From assembly GCA_030589835.1 (NCBI GenBank), contig JAUUZS010000194.1, forward strand, positions 1-7,568: a DNA stretch of 7,568 nucleotides. The letters run 5' to 3'. This DNA comes from Cyclobacteriaceae bacterium (GTDB taxonomy: Bacteria; Bacteroidota; Bacteroidia; Cytophagales; Cyclobacteriaceae). The notes beneath the pieces were generated by a model. It was given only the letters and a program-made list of their open reading frames with translations. It was not told the DNA's origin and did not search any database. Of this stretch, positions 1 through 6,247 are shown piece after piece. The position numbers and the translations under genes were made by a program. Every line of letters begins with the position of its first letter. Within the stretch, counting starts at the first letter, position 1.

Positions 1-448
1 GGATATAGGCAACGATGAGCTGGTTATTGCCCTTGATGATATCAGTGATCCTGGAAACCTGGGAACGATAATCAGAATAGCTGATTGGTTTGGCGTAAAA
101 AAGATTGTTGCCAGCCCCGATACGGCAGATTTTTATAACCCCAAAGTGATTAGTGCCTCCATGGGGTCCTTTACACGGGTTGATGTACTCTATAAGGAAT
201 TGCATGAGTTTCTAAAATTGAATAGTACACATCGGGTGTATGGCGCGTTATTGAATGGTGAAAATATTCACCATGTCAAGATTGACAAACCGGCAATACT
301 TATGATGGGGAATGAATCGAATGGAATTAGACCGTCCTTATTAAAAAAGATTGATAACAGAATAACTATCCCAAGGATAGGAGGTGCAGAATCCTTGAAT
401 GTGGCTGTTTCAACTGCAATAATTTGCGATAATTTTTTTAGAAGTTAA
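1..448 (+). CDS. TrmH/SpoU-family RNA 2'-O-ribose methyltransferase, C-terminal part (5' end outside window)
   Basis: The reading frame is open from base 2, so the gene begins before the window; 148 codons and a TAA stop are visible. The fragment is the SPOUT (SpoU) methyltransferase domain, which transfers a methyl group from S-adenosylmethionine to a ribose 2'-OH in rRNA or tRNA using a trefoil-knot fold. All three SpoU motifs are present. Motif 1 is DPGNLGTIIRIA (fragment residues 17-28), with the family Asn and the Arg of the catalytic site. Motif 2 is ILMMGNESNGI (99-109). Motif 3 is IPRIGGAESLNVAVSTAI (123-140), the knot and SAM-binding segment. The missing N-terminus would normally carry a small RNA-binding substrate domain. 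Whether the target is 23S rRNA or a tRNA cannot be told from this part. The gene ends tail to tail with the yhhQ-type gene, and the two stop codons share bases. Confidence 0.93.
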   Translation, partial: DIGNDELVIALDDISDPGNLGTIIRIADWFGVKKIVASPDTADFYNPKVISASMGSFTRVDVLYKELHEFLKLNSTHRVYGALLNGENIHHVKIDKPAILMMGNESNGIRPSLLKKIDNRITIPRIGGAESLNVAVSTAIICDNFFRS

Positions 449-1242
449 AAAATCGAAGTGTCTTCGCTAGCTTCTTCAGTCAATTGGTTTGCGGCCTCAT
501 CTCCTAAGTAGCGATCTATCAGGAAATGTGCAAGGTAAATGAGTGGCGTGAGCATAATGGCCACTACAAATTTGTATATGTAATTCATCGTACCCACAGC
601 TAAAATTTGATCTATCGACCAGTTTCCAAATGCGTAGAAAGCAATCCACAGAACAATAAAACTATCAATTAATTGAGAAACCAGTGTGGAACCGGTGGCC
701 CTTAGCCAAATCATTTTTTTACCCGTTAATTTTCTTAAACGTTGAAAAATAAAAACATCAAGCAATTGGGCAATAAGAAAAGCCGTCAGTGATCCTATTA
801 TAATTCCCAGCCCCTGCCGAAAAATAGTCTGGAAGGCATAATTAATATTAAATGCATTGCCCTCCGAGTCCTGGTCATTTAGGTCAAGCCAAAAGGAAGC
901 CGGGACAAGTTTTGTGACTAAAAAAATAATGACAAAAATATAGGCGATCAGAAAGGCCGAGAGAAAACTTATTTTACGTACTCCCTTTTTACCAAAATAC
1001 TCGTTGATTACATCTGTTGAAATAAAAACGACAGGCCAGATAACTGCACCGGCCGTAAGGTTAAAATCCAAAATAAAATCCCCGAACAGTTTTATTTGTA
1101 CCGGTTCGAAACCCATCGTAGATTCCAGTGAAAAAATTTTAACCCCTATTATTTCAGCGATTATAGCATTGGTGAGAAAGATCGCACTCAATACGATAAA
1201 CAGGTTGGTTTTTTTTTGCTGAAACGAATTCTGGCTTGCCAT
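445..1242 (-). CDS. yhhQ: YhhQ/DUF165-family queuosine precursor transporter
   Basis: This is a 265-residue integral membrane protein of the YhhQ (VUT/DUF165) family, which imports queuosine precursors such as preQ0/preQ1 for modification of tRNA wobble guanosines. Hydrophobic segments lie at about 13-34, 64-79, 90-114, 143-164, 185-205 and 218-242. Family-type motifs are ISTDVINEYFG (74-84), AQLLDVFIFQRLR (158-170) and RATGSTLVSQLIDSFIV (181-197), the last being very characteristic. The C-terminal tail (from about 247) is acidic and probably cytoplasmic. The ATG start lies 5 nt after the rnz stop codon, so the gene is almost certainly co-transcribed and last in that unit. A run of nine A residues on the coding strand falls in codons 9-12. 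Substrate specificity is from family knowledge and was not shown here. Confidence 0.9.
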   Translation of the reverse strand: MASQNSFQQKKTNLFIVLSAIFLTNAIIAEIIGVKIFSLESTMGFEPVQIKLFGDFILDFNLTAGAVIWPVVFISTDVINEYFGKKGVRKISFLSAFLIAYIFVIIFLVTKLVPASFWLDLNDQDSEGNAFNINYAFQTIFRQGLGIIIGSLTAFLIAQLLDVFIFQRLRKLTGKKMIWLRATGSTLVSQLIDSFIVLWIAFYAFGNWSIDQILAVGTMNYIYKFVVAIMLTPLIYLAHFLIDRYLGDEAANQLTEEASEDTSIF

Positions 1243-1247
1243 ATAGT

Positions 1248-2165
1248 TTATTCTTTCAAAATAATGGTCTCGCCTTCATAGCTTAAATATGATTCAGAAA
1301 AAATGGTCTTGGCCTCGTCGAGAAGGGGGGTCGGATCTTTGTATCGGGTAGAGTAATGTCCCAACAGCAATTTTTGCACCCCGGCTTTTTTGGCAATTGT
1401 CGCTGCATGTGAGGCAGTAGAATGAAGGGTTATCGTTGCTCGGTTTTCCATGTCGTCTGCAAATGTCGCTTCGTGATACAAAAGATCGACATGCTGAATA
1501 AAAGGAATTATTTCTTCATAATAACTGGTATCGGAACAATAGGCATAGGACCTTGAAGGTCGTGGGGGGAGGGTGTATTCTTCTAAAGCGTATTTTATTG
1601 ATCCGTTTTCATGTGACACATTTTTGCCATTCTTCAGTGTGATGATTTCCTGTATGAGCATGTTATCAGGCAGCTTGTCCTTGTTTATCCTCCATTGCTT
1701 TGGTTTCTCTTTGATCAAAAAGCCATAACATTTGATGCCATGGGCTAATGGAAAAGATTGAATGGTGAATGATTCTTTATGAAGAATTTCCTGTAATCCA
1801 TCATGCAATAAAGGGATAAACTCAAGTTCATAGCATAATGTGGTCTCAGATGCTTTGAGCTGAAGTGTGATGATTTTTTCCAACCCCGGCGGGGCAAACA
1901 CCTTTAGCTTTTGTTTTCTGTGGAACAAATGCATGGTGGAGATCAGACCGATCAATCCAAAATAATGATCCCCATGCAAATGACTGATCAATACGGTCTT
2001 GATTCGACCTAATCGGATATTCTGTTTAGAAAGCTGGATTTGAGTCCCTTCTCCACAATCGATCAACACATATTGGCTGTCCAATTGCAGTAGCTGCGAA
2101 GTCTGATTCCTGTCGTGTGCAGGAATAGCAGAATTATTTCCGAGTATTTTAAGCTGAAATATCAA
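1248..2165 (-). CDS. rnz: Ribonuclease Z (tRNA 3' processing endonuclease)
   Basis: This 305-residue protein has the length of the short (ElaC-type) RNase Z family, a zinc-dependent metallo-beta-lactamase-fold nuclease that cuts pre-tRNAs after the discriminator base so that CCA can be added. The N-terminus (IFQLKILGNNSAIPA) is the family's first strand. The zinc motif HLHGDH is at 62-67, and further ligands are H142 (PLAHG), D212 (YCSDT) and H270 (LLGHYS). YHEATF (230-235) and TLHSTASHA (247-254) are also typical. The insert around 150-195 corresponds to the flexible tRNA-binding exosite arm. The start codon is TTG: no in-frame ATG or GTG lies between it and the upstream in-frame stop, and the TTG falls exactly where the family's first Met is expected. 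It follows the STAS gene by 11 nt and precedes yhhQ by 5 nt, suggesting one transcript. Confidence 0.95.
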   Translation of the reverse strand: MIFQLKILGNNSAIPAHDRNQTSQLLQLDSQYVLIDCGEGTQIQLSKQNIRLGRIKTVLISHLHGDHYFGLIGLISTMHLFHRKQKLKVFAPPGLEKIITLQLKASETTLCYELEFIPLLHDGLQEILHKESFTIQSFPLAHGIKCYGFLIKEKPKQWRINKDKLPDNMLIQEIITLKNGKNVSHENGSIKYALEEYTLPPRPSRSYAYCSDTSYYEEIIPFIQHVDLLYHEATFADDMENRATITLHSTASHAATIAKKAGVQKLLLGHYSTRYKDPTPLLDEAKTIFSESYLSYEGETIILKE

Positions 2166-2176
2166 GCGGACGAATG

Positions 2177-2560
2177 TTATTCGTTGTCGTCGCCATCCTG
2201 AAGACCGCTCTCTATTTCTTTTAAGAAAATGGCATCAATTGCCTCCTCTACTGTGGGCAATAAATTGAGCACATTGTTTAATTGCGAAATCCTGATCAAC
2301 TTCATGACATGATCATTCAACGAGGCTAAAATAAAAATCCCCCCGTCTTCATTATAAATTCTATTTCCTACAAGAAGTGCACTCAATCCTGAAGAATCCA
2401 CATACTTAACTTCCGATAGGTCTATGATGATGTTTTTGATTCCTTCGGCATTGAGGGTGACAAATTCTGACTTTAAAGCAGGAGATAGTGGAGAGTCCAG
2501 TTTTTCTTCCTGGAGTTTTAAAATGCTGTACTGCTCATTTTTATCAATCGAATATTTCAT
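2177..2560 (-). CDS. STAS-domain protein (anti-sigma factor antagonist-like)
   Basis: This 127-residue soluble protein is one STAS domain, the fold of SpoIIAA/RsbV anti-anti-sigma factors. The signature is VKYVDSSGLSALLVGNR (51-67). By comparison with SpoIIAA, S56 or S57 in DSSGL is the position that a partner serine kinase would phosphorylate, switching binding on or off. The preceding IIIDLS strand (45-49) and the later GGIFILASLNDHVMKLIRIS segment fit the fold. The last 16 residues are strongly acidic (ESGLQDGDDNE), an extension beyond the core domain. No kinase/anti-sigma gene or phosphatase gene is visible nearby, so its partner is unknown. In Bacteroidota such stand-alone STAS proteins are common and poorly characterised. 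It sits 11 nt upstream of rnz and 77 nt downstream of purC, and may be the first gene of a STAS-rnz-yhhQ unit. Confidence 0.88.
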   Translation of the reverse strand: MKYSIDKNEQYSILKLQEEKLDSPLSPALKSEFVTLNAEGIKNIIIDLSEVKYVDSSGLSALLVGNRIYNEDGGIFILASLNDHVMKLIRISQLNNVLNLLPTVEEAIDAIFLKEIESGLQDGDDNE

Positions 2561-2637
2561 AGTTCTATTTTATTTTTTTAGCTTCTATAGTTTCTTATTC
2601 ATTATCAGGAGCAACAATTGTAGGCCGTGTATGCCGA
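2561..2637. other. 77-nt intergenic spacer between purC and the STAS gene
   Basis: This is an AT-rich gap between two minus-strand genes. I searched the minus strand for the TAnnTTTG promoter box and found no good match, and I see no clear hairpin followed by a U-run. The bases just upstream of the STAS start are A/T-rich with no Shine-Dalgarno sequence, the usual leader type for this phylum. It is the second-longest gap inside the minus-strand block, so a weak promoter or a processing site here is possible but not shown. Confidence 0.4.
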
Positions 2638-3576
2638 CTAAAGTACTTTTTTGATGTTGGTTTCCACGCGTTCAAGAATATTGGATTCTGTCGGAGGGAT
2701 AAATTTATTTCCTGTTACCTTTTCGTATAATTCAACATACCTGTCGGATATAGAATAAATAACTTCTTGGGTCATTTCCGGTATTTGCTGTCCTTCCAAT
2801 CCCTGGAATCCATTTTCAATAAGCCATTGCCTTACAAATTCTTTTGAAAGTTGTTTTTGCTTTTCACCTCTTTCCTGTCGTGCTTCATAGCCATCTTTAT
2901 AAAAATACCTTGAAGAATCTGGTGTGTGTATCTCATCTATTAAATAAATTTCACCATTATGTTTTCCAAACTCATATTTGGTATCAACAAGAATCAATCC
3001 TCTTTCGGCGGCAATTGCTGTCCCGGATTCAAATAGCTTCACCGTGTAGTTTTCCAGCCTGATATAATCCTCCTCAGAAACAATTCCCTGAGCCAAAATT
3101 TCTTCTCTCGAAATATCCTCGTCATGGCCTTCGTGGGCTTTTGTAGTGGGGGTAAGGATTGGCTGGGGAAATTTGTCATTTTCTTTCATTCCCTCCGGCA
3201 TTGCCATGCCACAAAGTGTCCTTTTTCCATCCCGATATTCTCTCCATGCATGACCGGTCACATATCCCCTGATCACCATTTCTACCTGAAAGGCATCACA
3301 TTTTTTACCAATAGAGACATTCGGGTCAGGAGTGCTTTCCAGCCAGTTAGGTACTATATGTTTTGTTCCCTCCAGAAATTCAGAGGCTATTTGATTTAGG
3401 ATTTGCCCTTTATATGGAATGGGTTCCGGGAGTACCACATCAAACGCTGAAATTCTGTCTGAAGCAACCATGAGCAGAGTTTTTTCAAAAGTATATACAT
3501 CTCTGACTTTCCCCCTGTATAGATTCAGTTGTCCAGGGAAATTGAAATTTGTTTCTTTTAGTGAAGGTCTAGACAT
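2638..3576 (-). CDS. purC: Phosphoribosylaminoimidazole-succinocarboxamide synthase (SAICAR synthetase)
   Basis: This enzyme of de novo purine synthesis joins CAIR and L-aspartate, with ATP hydrolysis, to give SAICAR. At 312 residues it is the longer form of the family, like the yeast enzyme, rather than the roughly 240-residue E. coli form. Diagnostic segments are [10 protein letters not shown] (19-28, N-terminal ATP-binding lobe), [14 protein letters not shown] (37-50), the signature [14 protein letters not shown] (101-114), [13 protein letters not shown] (141-153), LVDTKYEFG (196-204) and [13 protein letters not shown] (212-224, active site). The protein appears complete and intact. Its ATG lies one base after the stop of the YwqK-like gene, so translation is probably coupled to that gene. 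No other pur gene is in the window, so purC is separated from the rest of its pathway here. Confidence 0.97.
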   Translation of the reverse strand: MSRPSLKETNFNFPGQLNLYRGKVRDVYTFEKTLLMVASDRISAFDVVLPEPIPYKGQILNQIASEFLEGTKHIVPNWLESTPDPNVSIGKKCDAFQVEMVIRGYVTGHAWREYRDGKRTLCGMAMPEGMKENDKFPQPILTPTTKAHEGHDEDISREEILAQGIVSEEDYIRLENYTVKLFESGTAIAAERGLILVDTKYEFGKHNGEIYLIDEIHTPDSSRYFYKDGYEARQERGEKQKQLSKEFVRQWLIENGFQGLEGQQIPEMTQEVIYSISDRYVELYEKVTGNKFIPPTESNILERVETNIKKVL

Positions 3577-3577
3577 T

Positions 3578-4900
3578 TTATTTATGACTGTTTACCAATT
3601 TATTGTTCTTATATTCCTCAGTTTTCACATGTTCGCCTTTATCAGTATAAGATAACCAACTATCCACTTTTTTATTTCCGGAATAATTTCCCTTCAGTTT
3701 AAGCTGTTGATTTTCAAACCATTCTTTGTACGAACCGTGTTTTCTTCCAAATTTATAACTTGTTTCAGATTTAAGCGACCCATTTTCATAATATTCTTTT
3801 AAAACATCAATAATCAGATCATTTTGGTAGATGATTATGGATTTAGTATTGCCATTGGCATAAAAATCCTGTTCCTGTCCGTTTAATTTCCCGTTCTCAT
3901 AATGAAGGATCTTTTTTTCTTTTTGGTTCGGAAAATAGTAAATCCACTTTCCGTCAGGTTTTTTATTTTCAAATATTTTTAGCGAAAGGATTTTTCCATT
4001 CTTATCATATTCTTTTCTTATTTCTTTTATTTCCTGGTTCGAATATAATGAGGATATGGAGATGTTTCCATTTTCAAAGTATTGCAGGTTTTCACCCGAA
4101 CGGAACCCGTTGTGATAGGAATACTGATGCTTTAAAGCGCCATCATCGTAGTATGCTTTGTTTTCTCTATGCAGTTTGCCGTTGTTATAGAAGCCTTCCA
4201 GCACAAGTCGTCCTTCGGGATTAAAGTTTTTGAAAGCACCGGTTTTTTTTCCGTTTTCATTGGTAAATTCAGTTTCCAGCTTACCATTAGGATGATAGGT
4301 TTTGAAATATCCATCCATTTGACCGTTTTTCATCACGGCTTCTGTTTTTAAAACACCACTCAAATAATAGGTTTTGCTGGAGCCATTTGGTTTGCCATCT
4401 TTATAATTGATCTCCTGTTTTACCTGGCCTGATGTATAATTTTCCTTAACTAGTCCGTCTGGTTTCCCCCGATAAAACTCGCTTTCATTTTTTATTGTCC
4501 CGTCGTCAAAGAAAACATATATTTTTCCTGTGAGCGTGTCATTAAGATATTGTGCCTTTTGCAAAAGATGGCCAATTTCATCAAACACTTCTACAGGGCC
4601 ATTTTTTAAGCCCTTTTCAAAATACATGGTACGGCGGGGCATTGCATTTTTATAATATTCCTTGAACAGCCCAACTTTTTGTCCGTCAATAAATTGCCCT
4701 TCAGCTTCCAATGCCCCATTGTAATGGTATTTTTTGAACGGGCCATCAATCCTGGAGCTATCATTTTGTAGGATATAATAAGCCATATTGATATGCTGAT
4801 GAAGGGGATCGTAGTAGGTTGTGATTTTTAGCTGGGCAAAAGTGTTTATTGTTGCGCTGATGGATATAAAAAGAATGAATATTGTGCAGTAAATACGCAT
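3578..4900 (-). CDS. Exported YwqK/MORN-like repeat protein with sixteen 24-residue repeats
   Basis: The protein is 440 residues from the ATG at 4900. The frame could extend to a TTG at 4927, but the ATG directly precedes a clean signal peptide (residues 1-23: positive RIY, then a hydrophobic core, ending NTFAQ), so I chose it. After a short linker, residues 53-436 are sixteen consecutive repeats of exactly 24 residues. The repeat pattern is roughly G-x-x-K-x-Y-(Y/F)-x-N-G-x-L-K-x-E-x-x-Y-x-N-G-K-x-x, which matches the YwqK/MORN_2 type of beta-hairpin repeat. The family was named after B. subtilis YwqK, proposed as the antitoxin of YwqJ, but many Bacteroidota exported proteins carry these repeats without any toxin partner. 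No toxin gene is adjacent here. The likely location is the periplasm or cell surface; a role in binding or scaffolding is inference only. It precedes purC by one base. Confidence 0.85.
   Translation of the reverse strand: MRIYCTIFILFISISATINTFAQLKITTYYDPLHQHINMAYYILQNDSSRIDGPFKKYHYNGALEAEGQFIDGQKVGLFKEYYKNAMPRRTMYFEKGLKNGPVEVFDEIGHLLQKAQYLNDTLTGKIYVFFDDGTIKNESEFYRGKPDGLVKENYTSGQVKQEINYKDGKPNGSSKTYYLSGVLKTEAVMKNGQMDGYFKTYHPNGKLETEFTNENGKKTGAFKNFNPEGRLVLEGFYNNGKLHRENKAYYDDGALKHQYSYHNGFRSGENLQYFENGNISISSLYSNQEIKEIRKEYDKNGKILSLKIFENKKPDGKWIYYFPNQKEKKILHYENGKLNGQEQDFYANGNTKSIIIYQNDLIIDVLKEYYENGSLKSETSYKFGRKHGSYKEWFENQQLKLKGNYSGNKKVDSWLSYTDKGEHVKTEEYKNNKLVNSHK
3593..4744 (-). repeat. Sixteen in-phase 72-bp coding repeats (24-residue protein repeat)
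   Basis: Codon-by-codon segmentation of the YwqK-like gene gives sixteen units of exactly 24 codons with no insertion or deletion between them (16 x 72 = 1152 bp). Conservation is at the protein level only: the aromatic pair near position 6-7, the turn N-G or D-G near 9-10, and the G-K turn near 21-22. The nucleotide units are diverged, so this is an old repeat family and not a recent tandem expansion. Units 9, 11, 14 and 16 have lost the leading Gly. Confidence 0.85.
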
Positions 4901-5025
4901 AAAGGAGTTGCTCAATTTGGTATGCAAAAAAATGAAACGGCACCCGGTACCCTGCGGACAACGCTTATTATTCGGTCAATATTATTATTTTGGGATATTA
5001 TAATTCGCATTTGCCAGAATATTAA
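4901..5025. other. 125-nt intergenic gap between the Q/E-rich protein and the YwqK-like gene
   Basis: This is the longest gap inside the minus-strand block and is strongly AT-rich, apart from a GC-richer patch around 4938-4962 that includes a GGTACC palindrome. I found no TAnnTTTG box at a useful position on the minus strand and no convincing hairpin plus U-run terminator. A transcription unit boundary between the Bat-like genes and the YwqK-like/purC pair is plausible from length alone. Confidence 0.4.
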
Positions 5026-5616
5026 TTACCAGTCGGGTTTATCGCTGTCCGGTTTTTTGGTGGCTCGCCTTTTGTTTTGTTGAATGTATTGAATTTCATT
5101 ATTTTTCATTGCTTCAAGGATCATTCGGGCCTTTTCCTCTGTTAAGTTTAATTCTTCAAGCTTTTCACTTCTCGATTGAGGAGGCTGATCCATTTCTTTT
5201 CCTTCTTCTTCCGTTTCTTCTTGTTTGGCCTGTTCAGACTGATCTTTTTGTTCGGCATTTTCATCCTCTTCCTTCTGTTCGCCCTGATCCTGTTCGCTTT
5301 GTTGATCTTCTTCTTTTTCTTGTTCCTGTTTTTGCTGATCTTCTTTATTCTCTTGATCTTCCTGTTTTTGATCCTGATTTTTTTGTTTTTCCTGATCTTG
5401 ATTGTCTTTTTCTATTTTCTCTTTTAAGGCCGTAAGATTTTTATCTTCAGGAAATTTTGTCAGGCCGGTATCAATGGCATTTAAAGCTATTTGTTCATTT
5501 TTATATATGTATTCATTTGCTGCACGATTAAAATAATCCGCAGGACTTTGTCCATATACAACGGATGTGACAAAAAACAAAAATATAGTTATTACACGCA
5601 TTATAAGTTTATTCAT
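5026..5616 (-). CDS. Secreted Q/E-rich protein of a Bat-like module (BatC/BatE-like, function unknown)
   Basis: This 196-residue protein begins with a signal peptide (about 1-23: a hydrophobic run then VVYGQS). A short helical segment follows (26-68, ADYFNRAANEYIYKNEQIAL and onward) that reads like one TPR hairpin. Residues about 70-146 are extreme low complexity, almost only Q, E, D and K. A distinct C-terminal tail (about 150-196) contains LTEEKARMILEAMKNNEIQY and ends in basic residues then KPDSDKPDW. In Bacteroidota, TPR proteins encoded next to Bat vWA genes commonly have a charged linker and an ILEAM-like helix, so a periplasmic partner of the vWA protein is a reasonable inference. The start overlaps the end of the preceding TPR gene by 8 nt, indicating translational coupling. 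A second ATG at 5601, still before the hydrophobic core, is an alternative start. Confidence 0.78.
   Translation of the reverse strand: MNKLIMRVITIFLFFVTSVVYGQSPADYFNRAANEYIYKNEQIALNAIDTGLTKFPEDKNLTALKEKIEKDNQDQEKQKNQDQKQEDQENKEDQQKQEQEKEEDQQSEQDQGEQKEEDENAEQKDQSEQAKQEETEEEGKEMDQPPQSRSEKLEELNLTEEKARMILEAMKNNEIQYIQQNKRRATKKPDSDKPDW
5179..5409 (-). repeat. Low-complexity Q/E/D/K coding tract
   Basis: About 77 codons (residues 70-146 of the Q/E-rich protein) are made almost only of Gln, Glu, Asp and Lys, with irregular short motifs such as QDQ, EDQ and KEE. On the plus strand the tract appears as TTC/TTT/CTG-rich sequence, which creates spurious hydrophobic open frames. It probably encodes a highly charged flexible or helical linker and is likely to vary in length between strains. 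Confidence 0.85.
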
Positions 5617-6247
5617 TTGATTCTACAACATCATTGAGCTTTGAGATAAAGGAGTTATAGGCACCTACTGTTTTATCTTTCTGCAGGCCTTGTTGCATCA
5701 AACCCATCGCTTGGTCAAACAGATTTTGTTTTACCATTATGTCCGCCCGGGCTTTAAGTTGCTTTGCATATTCTGAAGGCTCAATATCTTCATTCTCATT
5801 TTGTTGTTCCTGTTCCTGCTCTTTCATCATTTTTTTTAGCAACTCGTAATTGTATCGCGAATCCTCATTATTAGGGTCAGATTTTAGCGAGGCTTTAAAA
5901 TCTGACAGCGCCTGTTCGTTTTTGTTTTGTTGTGTATTAATTACCCCCATCTGCTGATAGGCCAGGGACCTTAACTGCGTATTTTTACTTGTAAGCACTT
6001 TGGCATAATAGTGTGTGGCATTGGTCGTGTCACTTTGTTTGAAATATGAATTGGCCAGATTTAGGAAAACAGCATCTTCGGTGATCCCCAATGAATCGGT
6101 AAGCAATCTGAAGGAAGAAATGGCAGATTCAAACTCCCCTTTTTTATATGCTTCTTCCGCAAGCTGTTTTGCGCGGTTCACCTTGGCGATTTTAGTGATG
6201 TCCCCGATCATTATATTCATCAAGATAAACAAAAACATCAATCTCAT
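5609..6247 (-). CDS. Tetratricopeptide repeat protein of a Bat-like module (BatC-like)
   Basis: This 212-residue protein starts with a short hydrophobic stretch (MRLMFLFILMNIMIG), a possible signal or membrane anchor. TPR-like helical pairs follow at about 24-52 (RAKQLAEEAYKKGEFESAIS), 58-88 (EDAVFLNLANSYFKQSDTTN), 93-125 (RSLAYQQMGVINTQQNKNEQ) and 159-190 (KQLKARADIMVKQNLFDQAM). The segment PNNEDSRYNYELLKK, with a Q/E-rich linker at 141-157, resembles the TPR proteins that follow vWA genes in Bacteroidota bat operons. TPRs mediate protein-protein contacts, so a partner role for the vWA protein is inferred. Its ATG overlaps the vWA stop as ATGA, and its own end overlaps the next gene by 8 nt, so the three genes are translationally linked. 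Confidence 0.83.
   Translation of the reverse strand: MRLMFLFILMNIMIGDITKIAKVNRAKQLAEEAYKKGEFESAISSFRLLTDSLGITEDAVFLNLANSYFKQSDTTNATHYYAKVLTSKNTQLRSLAYQQMGVINTQQNKNEQALSDFKASLKSDPNNEDSRYNYELLKKMMKEQEQEQQNENEDIEPSEYAKQLKARADIMVKQNLFDQAMGLMQQGLQKDKTVGAYNSFISKLNDVVESNE

Noticed and set aside
3593..4744. CRISPR-like or recent tandem DNA repeat with 72-bp period
   Set aside because: The periodicity is in the protein; DNA units are diverged and lie entirely within an open reading frame.
3578..4900. Toxin-antitoxin system, because YwqK-type proteins are often annotated as antitoxins
   Set aside because: No toxin-like gene is adjacent (neighbours are purC and the Bat-like genes) and the protein has an export signal.
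4901..4927. Longer N-terminus for the YwqK-like protein starting at TTG 4927
   Set aside because: It would place nine polar residues before the signal peptide; the ATG at 4900 gives a normal signal peptide.
4936..4965. Possible terminator hairpin around the GGTACC palindrome
   Set aside because: The stem is short and has no following U-run on the minus strand; evidence is too weak.
5109..5435. Plus-strand open frames encoding very Phe/Leu-rich, apparently membrane proteins
   Set aside because: They are exact antisense shadows of the Q/E/D/K-rich tract: CAA/GAA/GAT codons read backwards give TTG/TTC/ATC. They have no promoter or independent support.
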